DNA from: Acidobacteriota bacterium
GTDB taxonomy: Bacteria > Acidobacteriota > Blastocatellia > Pyrinomonadales > Pyrinomonadaceae
DNA length: 32,846 nucleotides
Direction: 5' to 3'
NCBI GenBank assembly: GCA_019639135.1
Contig: JAHBSL010000031.1
Coordinates: 1-32,846, forward strand
Shown: positions 17,301-25,967 of the stretch, piece after piece
Layout of the letters: every line of letters begins with the position of its first letter
Numbering within the stretch: position 1 is the first letter of the stretch
Made by a program: the position numbers and the translations under genes
The notes under the pieces: generated by a model
Database searches by the model: none
Told to the model about the DNA's origin: nothing
What the model saw: the letters and a program-made list of their open reading frames with translations, nothing else

Positions 17301-20149
17301 GGGCGGTGCAGACCTTCGCACCGGCAACGCTGGCAGATGTAACTGCAAACAATCTGACAAGCCTTGGGACGACCGCGTTCGATATTTCGACCGTTAACGA
17401 CGCTTCGGGCAATTTTGTCGGCACCGTTGTCACATCTACCGACGCCTCGGGCCGCAAAGGCCGCTCGATCACGAACGCGCTCGGGCAGCTTCTCCGCGTT
17501 GACGAACCGACCGCAATCGGCGGCACCGAAGAAGCCGATCTTGGGCCCCTCGATGAACCGCACCAACCGACCTATTATCGGTATGACGTTTATGGAAAGA
17601 TGGTTGAGGTTACGCAGGGCGTGCAGAAGCGGTGGTTCAAGTATGACTCGCTTGGGCGGTTGATACGCGTTAGGCAGCCGGAGCAGGAGGTGAACGCCGG
17701 GCTGGACCTTCCCGATACCTACAATACCTCGGGACAATGGACCGCCGGTTTCACTTATGACGTGTTGGGCAATGTTCTGACGGCGACGGACGCCAACGGC
17801 GTGACGATAGCAAACGAGTATGACCGTGCGGGCCGGGTAAAGACAAGAAGCTATTCTGGCGAGCCGCAAGGCCAGACCACGCCGGCAGTCAGCTTCTATT
17901 ATGACGGCAAGGGGCTCGCGCAGCAGCAAACTCCGCACAACTTTGCCAAGGGCAAGCTGACGAAGGTAGACAACACGGTCTCCGAGACACAGTATCAGGT
18001 CTTTGACAACCTCGGCCGGATGACGCAGATGGCCCAGATCACCGACGGCCAGACCTACACCTCGAAATACACCTACAACTTCTCGGGAGCGTTGATCGAG
18101 GAAGAGTATCCCTCGGGACGAAAAGTGCAGAACGAGTTCGAATCAGACGGCGACATTGCTCGAATATACGGCAAGGCAACGCCGTCTGCGACCGAAAGAA
18201 CGTATGCGAATTCGTTTAGCTACATGCCTGACGGGCGGATCGAAAAGCTGAAGTTGGGCAATGGGCTTTGGGAGGCTGCGAAGTTCAATACCCGTTTGCA
18301 GGTGACGGAATTTGCGCTTGGCCATGGGCCGGAATCGGGCAATCTGTGGAAGCTGCAGAAGGAATACGGTGAGCTTCAGTCGAATGGCACGGTTGACGCA
18401 AGTAAGAATACCGGGAACATCGCTAGGCAGACGCTTTCGTTTGATGGCCTCCCGCAGCCCTTCGTAACAGGGTACGAATACGACTCGCTTTACCGGCTCG
18501 TCAATGCGAAGGAGACGCAGAACGGGACGCGGACGTGGGAGCAGGGGTTTACCTATGACCGTTATGGCAATCGGCTGAGCCACGACAAATTCATCGGTGC
18601 GTCGCAGATCGCGCAGACGAATCTTACCCACCCGACGATCGATGCGAACACGAACCGCTTTACAGCCGGGCAGGGCTACGCCTTTGACAAGAACGGCAAT
18701 CTGGTCACGGATCCCGCCGACTCGGGGCGGAGCTTTGTCTTTAATGGCGACAACAAGCAGGCGGAGGTCCGCGGGCCGAGCAATGAACTGATCGGCGAGT
18801 ATTTTTACGACGGCGAGGGGCGACGCGTCAAGAAGCACCGCTACGTCGGCGGGGTTCTGACCGAGGTGACGGTTTTTGTTTACTCGGCCGGGAAGCTCGC
18901 CGCCGAGTACTCGACCGCCCCGCCGGAACAAAACCCGACCACGAAGTGGACGGTGACGGACCAACTTGGCAGCCCGAGGGTTTTGGTCGATAGCCTCGGG
19001 CAGGTCGTTTCCCGCCGCGACTTCATGCCCTTTGGCGAAGAGATCACTCCAGACGGCACGCACCGCAACGCCGACCTGAAATACAGCTTCGGCGACAACA
19101 TCCGCCAAAAATTCACCGGCTACCAAAAGGACGAAGAAACCCAACTCGACTTCGCCGAAGCCCGGATGTACCAGAACCTCCACGGCCGCTTCACCGCCGT
19201 CGATCCGCTCCTCGCCTCCGGCAAATCCGCCAACCCGCAGACCTTCAATCGGTACGTCTATGTGATGAACAATCCCCTTGCCTACACAGACCCAACGGGA
19301 CTTCAAGCGGCAACTAATCTTGAGCCGTGTGCTCAGGGACAAACCTGCAGCGACTGGACTCAGAGTCCTGCACAAAGAAGGAACAGGACAGTAACCGCAA
19401 CGGGAACGGCTTGGGTTGATGTAATCATTGATGCATTCGAAGATATTGTTGAAACAGTCCAAACCACCATTCAAGACACGGCTGCCCTATTCACTCTAAA
19501 CGGCGACCAACTGGCGAACGCCAATGCCGCTCGGATCCAAGCCCGCCTTGATGCGGCAAGCGGCGATCCCGAATCGGCTGAAATGTTGAACCAGCGAATC
19601 CTTCCCAATCAAGGACCAACCGTTGATTCCGTCCTCGACGAAACTACTCGGGCGGTTCAACGTGCGAAATGGGTTGGCGAGATTGGTTTGTCTGTACAAA
19701 TGCTTTTTCTTGCCCCCGCAACGGCAGGATCAAGAAACGCAACAATGGCTCCGGTAACCAGAGGATTCAACTACTCTCCTTATGCTTCGAGCGGTACTAA
19801 CCTTGCAGGTGGCACAAATCGCGCCCTATCTAGCCGCTATCCGGCAAACGACGGGTTCCTCGGCAATCCAGAAACATTCACATTGAAGCCCGGAACAATT
19901 ATCGATCGATTCGGTATGCCAGACGGCAGGTACTTCTCTCCGGCCGGCACACCCCTAGCGAACAGGTCTTTACCACCCTGGGCCGACACGGGGACCCTAA
20001 CATCGTTTCGAGTGCTAAAGCCTCTTGAGGTTCAGGCCGGACGAGCTGCTCCATTCTACGGTCAGCCAGGATTCGGTATACAATACAAGACCGCCGAGAA
20101 AGCGAGGGAACTCTTCAGAAAGGGCTATATAGGGGTAATGAAGCCATGA
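14378..20149 (+). CDS. Secreted RHS-repeat polymorphic toxin with C-terminal TNT (NAD+ glycohydrolase) domain
   Basis: This 1923-residue protein starts with a Sec signal peptide (KAKNFFFSS, hydrophobic core FVIGLLLISYASSVF, cleavage near FSQA). Residues from about 40 to 1540 form the RHS shell, with many YD repeats (YDSLGRLIRV, YDVLGNVLTA, YDRAGRVKT). The RHS core follows (FMPFGEEITPDG, FTGYQKDEETQLDFAEARMY, GRFTAVDPLL, NRYVYVMNNPLAYTDPTGL; about 1548-1641). The last 280 residues are the variable tip. Its end (about 1820-1921: LKPGTIIDRFG, DGRYFSPAG, SLPPWAD, FYGQPGFGIQY) matches the TNT domain, which destroys cellular NAD+; Arg1844 and Gln1902 are the expected conserved positions. Upstream ATG-like starts from 14093 overlap the VCBS gene and were rejected. 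DNA of the first 1.75 kb and of the tip is AT-richer than the core, as in classical rhs genes. Confidence 0.9.
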   Translation: METTKAKNFFFSSVTPFVIGLLLISYASSVFSQAKDTEYTADKNLKSSARINPSTLAMEFSLPLGLYPGRNGNSIPVTYSYSSKQWQMEMFRTWMWGSSTTIDLNAIFAKNTAAGWTSSLQPPRLKEAVTIYDGAGFKFTPTYATFMQMPQQPLEYNASQGSVVLDYHCFRACVNVEGEPSDCEHFCEPTLIPRSFDEPPGNNSENLRHLIKRFSVIMPDGSSVEFRKDDSIYVLCDSNNPSPPGCLTNLNQNTNGTYLSVDGSGRRLEIGELQADSQYRNVLYLPNGGSYLFSDSNSSAIPFEHPAEKFIDVNGNQISYDYTGVHPEKKVVDTLNREITDYLPLNGISQNQSVGTQTFSLEGLNGQSLSYSLKWEQLKDPNCDSTPTPGCGNSILENEAQELFYRGGNTCVGNHTETYAPALFQKYDYSERVCAKHTSEHAKRFNPIVMSEITLPNGSKYKFKYNVYGEITRIDYPTGGYERFRYDKIPAVGYGAEPVYDQTNRGVVERWLSIDGVTEEQHWEYSVSGSTYTTTAPYIVISTAPDGSYTERYLHYSSSSEFGFSNTLSGMPYEENAFDASGNLRSRTLTDWEVRGPQGAGANQNAKRDPRVKRSVTIMFEVGSSSALATMTVNEFDDAGSTDPEHFSHLNVKRTKGYHYKVLNATNVDDEQLSWATIESWFSNVPIASITETDYSYDPDYKARGITSRPVETRVLNPANPNDVLAKTQFVYDEAAYFDNNYTTTNWVDPNSTLRGNVTTTRTWNKDTDTWLESHTMYDNFGNVRKVWDASGDATKFVETQYDPLYKYAYPTKVITPAPDPTNTHGTNQTSTAETTYDFATGLPLTVKDDFGQVTTTEYDAVLRPFRVNPIVVNGVATGPITETIYGQPDANGQLPPNQRFVKVRKQIDANNWDEATTWMDGLGRTIKTQATDSQGDVFVETFYDEYGRVERVTNPYRQGDTVYWSKTEYDVAGRAVQTFAPATLADVTANNLTSLGTTAFDISTVNDASGNFVGTVVTSTDASGRKGRSITNALGQLLRVDEPTAIGGTEEADLGPLDEPHQPTYYRYDVYGKMVEVTQGVQKRWFKYDSLGRLIRVRQPEQEVNAGLDLPDTYNTSGQWTAGFTYDVLGNVLTATDANGVTIANEYDRAGRVKTRSYSGEPQGQTTPAVSFYYDGKGLAQQQTPHNFAKGKLTKVDNTVSETQYQVFDNLGRMTQMAQITDGQTYTSKYTYNFSGALIEEEYPSGRKVQNEFESDGDIARIYGKATPSATERTYANSFSYMPDGRIEKLKLGNGLWEAAKFNTRLQVTEFALGHGPESGNLWKLQKEYGELQSNGTVDASKNTGNIARQTLSFDGLPQPFVTGYEYDSLYRLVNAKETQNGTRTWEQGFTYDRYGNRLSHDKFIGASQIAQTNLTHPTIDANTNRFTAGQGYAFDKNGNLVTDPADSGRSFVFNGDNKQAEVRGPSNELIGEYFYDGEGRRVKKHRYVGGVLTEVTVFVYSAGKLAAEYSTAPPEQNPTTKWTVTDQLGSPRVLVDSLGQVVSRRDFMPFGEEITPDGTHRNADLKYSFGDNIRQKFTGYQKDEETQLDFAEARMYQNLHGRFTAVDPLLASGKSANPQTFNRYVYVMNNPLAYTDPTGLQAATNLEPCAQGQTCSDWTQSPAQRRNRTVTATGTAWVDVIIDAFEDIVETVQTTIQDTAALFTLNGDQLANANAARIQARLDAASGDPESAEMLNQRILPNQGPTVDSVLDETTRAVQRAKWVGEIGLSVQMLFLAPATAGSRNATMAPVTRGFNYSPYASSGTNLAGGTNRALSSRYPANDGFLGNPETFTLKPGTIIDRFGMPDGRYFSPAGTPLANRSLPPWADTGTLTSFRVLKPLEVQAGRAAPFYGQPGFGIQYKTAEKARELFRKGYIGVMKP

Positions 20150-20403
20150 TTGCTATGAATAGAAAAACTCTAGAATCGAGACTGAACGACCTCGGTGTTA
20201 ATCCGCGATTCTATTCTCTCGACGGAAGTTTATTAATTGCGGGGATTGTCTTACAAGAATCATACGGAAAATGGACTGTTTTCGATTTGGATGAGCGGGG
20301 CAACAAGAGCGATGAAAGAACTTTCGCGTCTGAAGACGCAGCTTGCCAATATCTTTACGAATTATTTGAAGAGCAAGTAAGAATATTTGGACCTTCAAAA
20401 TGA
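20146..20403 (+). CDS. Putative immunity protein for the TNT toxin
   Basis: This 85-residue gene overlaps the RHS-TNT stop codon (ATGA), the usual arrangement for a toxin and its immunity protein. The product is small, acidic and soluble (LESRLNDLGVNPRFYSLDG, then KWTVFDLDERGNKSDERTF and DAACQYLYELFEEQ), with no signal peptide. It fits proteins that cap a toxin active site. A second ATG at 20155 is equally possible as start. I cannot assign it to a named immunity family from the sequence alone. Its role in blocking the NAD+ glycohydrolase is inferred from position and size. Confidence 0.75.
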   Translation: MIAMNRKTLESRLNDLGVNPRFYSLDGSLLIAGIVLQESYGKWTVFDLDERGNKSDERTFASEDAACQYLYELFEEQVRIFGPSK

Positions 20404-20482
20404 GATAGATTTGTTTTGCTCGATACACCAAATATTACGTTCTCGAACCGCCTACCGAAAACGCGACAGCGAAGTGGAGAGG

Positions 20483-20536
20483 GACGGCGAGGGCAAGCGG
20501 GTCAAGAATTTGACTGATGGGGAGACGACTTCATAG
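20483..20536 (+). pseudogene. Short RHS-core fragment
   Basis: This stretch encodes DGEGKRVKNLTDGETTS and then a stop, matching the DGEGKRVKK...TETTVFVY segment of the RHS core in the other copies. It is a relic about 80 bases after the immunity gene. Confidence 0.6.
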
Positions 20537-20577
20537 AAGGGCATAGGCGACCCTGTCGTTTAGTTTCTTTAAGCAGC

Positions 20578-21457
20578 CTGTCACGGACCCGGCCGACGCG
20601 GGCGTAGCTTTGTCTTTAATGGCGACAACAAGCAGGCGGAGGTTCGCGGGCCGAGCAATGAACTGATCGGCGAATATTTCTACGACGGCGAGGGCAAACG
20701 CGTCAAGAAGCACCGCTACGTCGGCGGGGTTCTGACCGAGGTGACGGTCTTTGTTTACTCGGCCGGGAAGCTCGCCGCCGAGTACTCGACCGCCCCGCCG
20801 GAACAGAACCCGACGACCAAATGGACGGTGACCGACCAGTTAGGTTCGCCGAGAGTCCTCGTCAACTCGCTCGGCGAGGTCGTCTCCCGTCGGGACTTCA
20901 TGCCCTTTGGTGAGGAGATCACGCCCGACGGCACGCACCGAACGGCCGATCTCAAATACAACTTCGGCGACAACATCCGCCAGAAATTCACCGGTTATCA
21001 AAAGGACGAAGAGACCCAACTCGACTTCGCCGAAGCCCGGATGTACCAGAACCTCCACGGCCGCTTCACCGCCGTCGATCCGCTCCTAGCCTCCGGCAAA
21101 TCCGCCGACCCGCAAACATTCAATCGGTACGTCTATGTAATGAACAACCCGCTGATCTACACCGATCCAACAGGTTTGCAAGCGGGTAATTACACAGGCT
21201 CGGTCTATTATAAAGTGCTGGAGGATGGACGGTGGGCATTTTCTGATCGCCCCGGAGTATCATCTGTGTCAGGAATAAACTACGAAAATCGATACACTGG
21301 TGGCTGGGTTCGCATCACAGGTGTAGATGGGTATCAGTACACCGTATCCTCAAGAGGCTGGCGCCAACATGGCCTTGACGTTGTTGCGGCTCGCGGACGA
21401 TCTGAGTCAACGCCGCAATCCCCGAAGAGCCAGACGCAATCAATACAGCGTTGTTGA
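20578..21457 (+). pseudogene. Orphan RHS core copy 2 (start of the HNH tip cassette), no promoter or N-terminus
   Basis: From 20578 the DNA closely follows the main RHS gene (offset 1875 from about 18703). It covers GRSFVFNGDNKQAEVRG, the YSAGKLAAEYSTAP segment, FMPFGEEITPDG, GRFTAVDPLL and the core end NRYVYVMNNPLIYTDPTGL. A one-base loss near 20602 shifts the frame at its start (GCGGGCGTAGC against GGGCGGAGC). The core then leads into a new tip (GNYTGSVYYKVLEDGRWAF, WVRITGVDGYQYT) that runs out of frame near 21405 and stops at 21457. The shifted frame from 21406 (VNAAIPEEPDAINTALLKDL) continues into the HNH gene. The unit is a displaced tip cassette, not an expressed RHS gene. Confidence 0.82.
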
Positions 21458-21951
21458 AAGACCTCGGTATGAGAGCACCAGCAACGCAACAATTTCTGTT
21501 CCTACTTATGGCATCCGGTGCTGCCGGAGGAGCTGGTGCGGCCTCCGCCGTTGGTACTGGAGGGGTTGTATTCGCATCGACAGTCGTGGGTGAGGCTCTT
21601 CTTGCTGAACAGGGGCTGCGTCAACTTGGTGAAGCTCAACGCGAGTCGTTGATGATGGGTAGTATTGACAGCGATCGCAGATACGCCGTCGATCAGGCGT
21701 GGAAGCGAGAAGCCGAACTCGTTCGAGAAACTGGTCGTGGAACGCAGCCGTGGACCGACGACCAGAAGAAAGAACTTCTGGAAACCGGCCGAGTGAAAGG
21801 GTATGAAGGCCATCATATCAACAGCGTTAACGGTAATCCGGAACAGGCGAGAAACCCGCAAAATGTCGAATTTGTCACGAGAGATGAGCATTTTGAGCGA
21901 CATATGCGAAATTGGAGGAACCAGACACGAGGGCCTTTGAGGCCGAGATAG
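21451..21951 (+). CDS. HNH/GHH-type nuclease toxin tip, detached from its RHS core by a frameshift
   Basis: The 166-residue frame begins with a hydrophobic Gly/Ala-rich segment (FLFLLMASGAAGGAGAASAV) as seen between core and toxin in many RHS tips. It ends in a GHH2-like HNH nuclease motif: VKGYEGHHINSV, PQNVEFVTRDEHFERHM and a final NWRN. The paired histidines and the E-H..H tail are the metal-binding and catalytic pattern of this toxin family, which cuts DNA. The natural frame extends upstream to 21406, so one base lost near 21405 separated it from the core. The TTG start at 21451 is only the first available one. A SUKH-type immunity gene follows after 8 bases. Expression as a free protein is doubtful. 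Confidence 0.78.
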   Translation: MLKDLGMRAPATQQFLFLLMASGAAGGAGAASAVGTGGVVFASTVVGEALLAEQGLRQLGEAQRESLMMGSIDSDRRYAVDQAWKREAELVRETGRGTQPWTDDQKKELLETGRVKGYEGHHINSVNGNPEQARNPQNVEFVTRDEHFERHMRNWRNQTRGPLRPR

Positions 21952-21959
21952 GATGTCAT

Positions 21960-22517
21960 ATGAGCGAAGTTACAGATTTGATTGCGTCAAAAGTTAAAGA
22001 ACTTAGAATTTTCGGGGAGCGCCTGCTTCCGAACGGAACACAGTTGCTTTCTCCGGCTCCTGAAATTGCACCCAAAGCGTGGCACTTTGTTTTATTTGCC
22101 CCGCTGAAACCCCATGTAATAGAAGAAATGGAGAAGGAACTGGACGCCACTTTCCCCGAAGATTTTCGGAATTTTCTGAAAGTGTGGAATGGCGTGAGTT
22201 TGTTCGGCTATCAGATGGATGTATGGGGAAAAAGAAAAAACTTCGCACGAGAGGGTGACGAGGCATGGCAGCCCTTTAATCTTTCAAGTCATAATCGACG
22301 ATCCGAACGTCCGGGAGGAAGTCCGGAAAGCATCGTTTATATTGGCAGTGCCGAACACGGCGAGAAATGGATTTTTATTGACCTAAGTGAAAACGGCAAA
22401 ATCGGTAGTACACCACGTTGGCAGTACGAACCCGATCAATACTGGTCAAATTTCAATGAATGGCTACGTTCGGAATTTGTTCGACTTTGGACGGAACACT
22501 ATGAAAGAGAATCATGA
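21960..22517 (+). CDS. SMI1/KNR4 (SUKH-type) immunity protein
   Basis: This 185-residue protein carries the SUKH signature: PHVIEEMEKELDATFPEDFR, then NFLKVWNGVSLFGYQMDV (about residues 60-95), and the strand IVYIGSAEHGEKWIFIDL. SUKH proteins are the most common immunity family for nuclease toxin tips and fit their position 8 bases after the GHH nuclease gene. The N-terminal part (MSEVTDLIASKVKELRIFG) is helical. I chose ATG 21960 rather than the in-frame ATG at 21912, which would overlap the nuclease gene by 40 bases. The protein is intact and presumably cytoplasmic, neutralising the cognate nuclease. Confidence 0.82.
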   Translation: MSEVTDLIASKVKELRIFGERLLPNGTQLLSPAPEIAPKAWHFVLFAPLKPHVIEEMEKELDATFPEDFRNFLKVWNGVSLFGYQMDVWGKRKNFAREGDEAWQPFNLSSHNRRSERPGGSPESIVYIGSAEHGEKWIFIDLSENGKIGSTPRWQYEPDQYWSNFNEWLRSEFVRLWTEHYERES

Positions 22518-22532
22518 CGGATTAGAAGTACG

Positions 22533-22583
22533 GTGATCGATGCGAACACGAACAGGTTCCAGATCGGGCAGGGCGTGTCTTAG
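22533..22583 (+). pseudogene. Short RHS fragment
   Basis: The stretch encodes VIDANTNRFQIGQGVS and then TAG, matching TIDANTNRFTAGQGYA of the main RHS protein. It directly abuts the next core copy. Confidence 0.6.
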
Positions 22584-22633
22584 CCCCTTACGTTTCCAAC
22601 TTTTCCTACACAGCATCCGGCGGGATCAGCCAG

Positions 22634-24448
22634 ATGCGGCTTGGTAATGGCCGGTGGGAAACTGCAAAGTTCAACACGCGGCTGCAGGTGACGGAGCTTG
22701 GGCTTGGGAGTTCGGCGACGGATGCGGGTGTTTGGAAGACGCAGTATGACTACGGCCAGCTGGACGCGGAGGGGGACGTCGTTGCTTCGAAGAACACGGG
22801 TAATATCGCCCGGCAGACGTTGACGGTTCCGGGGACGAGTTTTGTTCAGAGCTATCGTTATGATTCGCTCTACCGCTTGACCGAGGCCGCGGAGACGACC
22901 GGCTCGACGACCAACTGGAGCCAGACGTGGAGCTATGACCGCTACGGCAACCGCATCGGGTTTGCACAAGACATTGCCGGAAACACCAATGCCCCGAACC
23001 CGACCGTTGACCCAAACACGAACCGCTTCAACGCCGGCCAGAACATTGGGTATGACGCGAACGGCAATGTTGTTTCGGATATTGACCCTCTAACTTCGCT
23101 CCCCCGGCAGTTCGTCTTCAACGGCGATAACAAGCAATCGGAAGTTAAACGCGACGGCGTCACCATCGGCCGGTATTTCTATGATGGCGAAGGCAAACGC
23201 GTCAAGAAAGAAACCGACACCGAGACGACCGTCTTCGTCTATTCCGCCGGGAAGCTGATCGCGGAGTATTCGACGCAGCTTTCGCAGTCGCCGAGCATTG
23301 CCTACACGACGACGGATCATCTCGGCACGCCGCGGGTGATCACGGACCAGTTTGGGCAAGTGAAGGCCCGGCGGGACTTCATGCCCTTCGGCGAGGAGCT
23401 TTACACGGGCGTCGGCGGCCGCACGGGCGACACCGGCCTCAAATACTCCTCCAACCAGGACGACATCCGCCAAAAATTCACCGGCTACCAGAACGACAAA
23501 GAAACCGGCCTCGACTTCGCCGAAGCAAGAATGTACGAAAACCGCCTCGGCAGATTCACGGCGGTAGATCCACTTCTTGCAAGTGGAAAGTCGTCAAACC
23601 CACAAACTTTCAACAGGTACGTTTATGTGATTAACAGTCCTCTCATTTTCTTCGATCCAACCGGGGAGTTCCCTATATCCATCGTTGTACGTGTATTTGC
23701 ACCGTTCGAGTGGTTTGGTCCGGGCAGAATCGCCAGGGGGGACGGGTCGGATAGACGTTTTTCCGCAAGGCCAGACGAGAGTCGATATCGCATCGCGGCT
23801 CGTACTCAATATGAAACTAATGATCGAAGAAGTACAACCTATTCATTCGGTTCCCGTTCTGAAGTTAGATATTGTGCGTTGGGCTATTGTACGAGCGTGA
23901 CTGGCTGGTCGCAAGGCTATGTAAGAGATGAGCGAAACAAGAGATCATCAAAAAGCACTATGATTGAGCAGACTGGGCAAATCAAATATCATTTGTATGG
24001 TAATGACTCTGCTCTTTTTCCGGGGCTAAGTGGAAGAAAAAGCCCAACACCGGACATAGATATTCACTCATCTTTCGGAGTGGCGGTTTGGAATTACAGA
24101 AATCCGGTAACTAATAAGAATGAGAAAGACAGATTTGTTCTCAACATCATGGGACGCGTTGAGGGCGACCGTTTTCCAGCAGCCGAGGTGATGGTAAACG
24201 ACAGAAAGGGCGTTGGTGTTCTTCTCGGCGTTTTTGCAATTCCTATGACAAATGCAAATAAGGATCAAACTGGCCCATTGACTGATTTACCTGGTGATAA
24301 TCGCGGTGACATGATTTGGTTTCAAAATGTTCAGATTGTAACGAATCGAGAAGGTGATTTTCTCGGAGTGTTGCAAGATGGCAAGATGATTAGAATTGAT
24401 GATTGGAACAGGCAATTTCAAAATCGGCCGACGACAACCTCGCCATGA
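22634..24448 (+). CDS. Orphan RHS core copy 3 with a tip of unknown type
   Basis: RHS similarity begins near 22584 (PYVSNFSYTASGGISQ), upstream of the ATG used here, and covers several YD repeats (YDSLYRLTEAAETTG, YDRYGNRIGF). The core reads FMPFGEELYTGVGGRTG, FTGYQNDKETGLDFAEARMY and GRFTAVDPLLASGKSS, ending INSPLIFFDPTGE. This copy differs from the main gene more than the other fragments and is a different core subtype. The last 270 residues form a tip I do not recognise (MIEQTGQIKYHLYGND, DIDIHSSFGVAVWNY, FVLNIMGRVEGDRFPAAEV, DMIWFQNVQIVTNREGDF). There is no signal peptide and no good start, so it is a silent cassette rather than a full RHS gene. A putative immunity gene follows after 33 bases. 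Confidence 0.75.
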   Translation: MRLGNGRWETAKFNTRLQVTELGLGSSATDAGVWKTQYDYGQLDAEGDVVASKNTGNIARQTLTVPGTSFVQSYRYDSLYRLTEAAETTGSTTNWSQTWSYDRYGNRIGFAQDIAGNTNAPNPTVDPNTNRFNAGQNIGYDANGNVVSDIDPLTSLPRQFVFNGDNKQSEVKRDGVTIGRYFYDGEGKRVKKETDTETTVFVYSAGKLIAEYSTQLSQSPSIAYTTTDHLGTPRVITDQFGQVKARRDFMPFGEELYTGVGGRTGDTGLKYSSNQDDIRQKFTGYQNDKETGLDFAEARMYENRLGRFTAVDPLLASGKSSNPQTFNRYVYVINSPLIFFDPTGEFPISIVVRVFAPFEWFGPGRIARGDGSDRRFSARPDESRYRIAARTQYETNDRRSTTYSFGSRSEVRYCALGYCTSVTGWSQGYVRDERNKRSSKSTMIEQTGQIKYHLYGNDSALFPGLSGRKSPTPDIDIHSSFGVAVWNYRNPVTNKNEKDRFVLNIMGRVEGDRFPAAEVMVNDRKGVGVLLGVFAIPMTNANKDQTGPLTDLPGDNRGDMIWFQNVQIVTNREGDFLGVLQDGKMIRIDDWNRQFQNRPTTTSP

Positions 24449-24481
24449 AATATTTGACCCTGAGGTCAAACACAGAATTTT

Positions 24482-25012
24482 ATGATCAGAACTGCAACTG
24501 TGGCCTTTATCTTCGCGCTTTTGTTCGGTTATTCTTGCCTATTTACGCAAGATGCCGGGGAAAGTATATGCCTCATTCCAGAAGGTTACGAAGGACCTGT
24601 TTTTATCATTTTCGGACAGAAGAACGGCCACCCGCCGAAGATTGAGGATGGACGCCGCGTATATGTCATACCGGACGACGGCGTTTTGAAGACTACAGCT
24701 GAAGTTAACTTCCGGATAGATAACAACAAATTTTATTATGTTAGTCCGGACGGTAAGCGCAGAAGAATTGAATACTTATTTCCTGGGGGGAAAGCCTGGG
24801 TAGACAAGCCGTACACGGAGGATAAAATTGACATCTCGAAAGACGAAGTTTATGTCTTTTCAGATTTAATGGGAGGAGTAACGAACACAATGGGGAAAGA
24901 AGTTAGATTTCGTCAATTCCTTGTCGGAAAGCCAAAGGAGAAACTTCAACTTCACATGGAGAGCGAACGAAAGATAAGCTTATTGACAGGTGCTCTTGAC
25001 GATTTCGAATAA
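24482..25012 (+). CDS. Secreted or lipid-anchored putative immunity protein, possibly DUF6843-like
   Basis: This 176-residue protein has an N-terminal signal (TATVAFIFALLFGYSCLF) with a weak lipobox-like GYSC, then a compact beta-rich domain. The domain reads CLIPEGYEGPVFIIFGQKNG, RRVYVIPDDGVLKTTAEV, KFYYVSPDGKRRRIEYLFPG, and ends with VYVFSDLMGGVTNTMG. The LIPEGYEGPV...VYVIPDDGVLKT pattern resembles the DUF6843 family as I recall it. Its place right after the unrecognised RHS tip suggests immunity, and the export signal suggests that the tip may act in the periplasm or at the membrane. Both points are inference. Confidence 0.6.
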   Translation: MIRTATVAFIFALLFGYSCLFTQDAGESICLIPEGYEGPVFIIFGQKNGHPPKIEDGRRVYVIPDDGVLKTTAEVNFRIDNNKFYYVSPDGKRRRIEYLFPGGKAWVDKPYTEDKIDISKDEVYVFSDLMGGVTNTMGKEVRFRQFLVGKPKEKLQLHMESERKISLLTGALDDFE

Positions 25013-25189
25013 GCGTTATAAAGACCGGCGGGAAAAAGTCCTGTAACGGATCGACGGCACTGTAAGCTGAATGACAACAAAAAACTTGAGAGTTTGCGTT
25101 CGAATCTTTAGCAAGCTAGGGCATCGATCAGCATGGTTGAAGTTTTCGAGTTTATGGAGCTGGCGTAAGTGCCATAACGCTAGGCTGCA

Positions 25190-25938
25190 CTGTTGACGCA
25201 AGTAAGAATACCGGGAACATCGCTAGGCAGACGCTTTCGTTTGACGGGCTTCCGCAGCCTTTTGTGACCGGTTACCAGTATGATTCGCTTTACCGGCTCG
25301 TCAACGCAAAGGAGACGCAGAACGGCACGCGGACGTGGGAACAGGGGTTTACCTATGACCGTTATGGCAATCGGCTGAGCCACGACAAATTCATCGGGGC
25401 GTCGCAGATCGCGCAGACGAATCTTACCCACCCGACGATCGATGCGAACACGAACCGCTTTACAGCCGGGCAGGGCTACGCCTTTGACAAGAATGGCAAT
25501 CTGGTCACGGATCCGGCCGATTCGGGGCGGAGCTTTGTCTTTAATGGCGACAATAAGCAGGCGGAGGTCCGCGGGCCGAGCAATGAACTGATCGGCGAAT
25601 ATTTCTACGACGGCGAGGGGCGACGCGTCAAGAAGCACCGCTACGTGGGCGGCGTTCTGACCGAGGTGACGGTCTTTGTTTACTCGGCCGGGAAGTTCGC
25701 CGCCGAGTATTCGACCGCACCGCCGGAGCCGAACCCGACAACGAAATGGACGGTCACGGATCAGTTAGGCTCGCCGAGGGTTTTGGTCGATAGCCTCGGG
25801 CAGGTCGTCTCCCGCCGCGACTTCATGCCCTTTGGCGAAGAGATCACGCCCGACGGCACGCACCGCACGGCCAACCTCAAATACAACTTCGGCGACAACA
25901 TCCGCCAGAAAATCACCGGTTACCAGAAGAAAGTTTAA
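25190..25938 (+). pseudogene. Orphan RHS copy 4, tipless fragment
   Basis: This copy follows the main RHS gene at a constant offset of 6800 bases: TVDASKNTGNIARQTLSF, YDSLYRLVNAKETQNG, YDRYGNRLSHDKFIG, through to the core (FMPFGEEITPDG) and GDNIRQKITGYQKKV with a stop. Over 25341-25520 it differs from 18541-18720 at only four of 180 bases. It starts and ends abruptly: upstream YD repeats are missing, and the core is cut at FTGYQK, just before FAEARMY. It has no promoter or signal peptide. Confidence 0.85.
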
Positions 25939-25967
25939 CCACACCTTGAGCTCTTGCCTGCACTGGA

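Noticed and set aside
18143..19474. Long open frame of 443 residues on the minus strand
   Set aside because: It lies opposite the RHS core; similar antisense frames occur behind every core copy and are a by-product of GC-rich codon use. Products are low-complexity and match no family.
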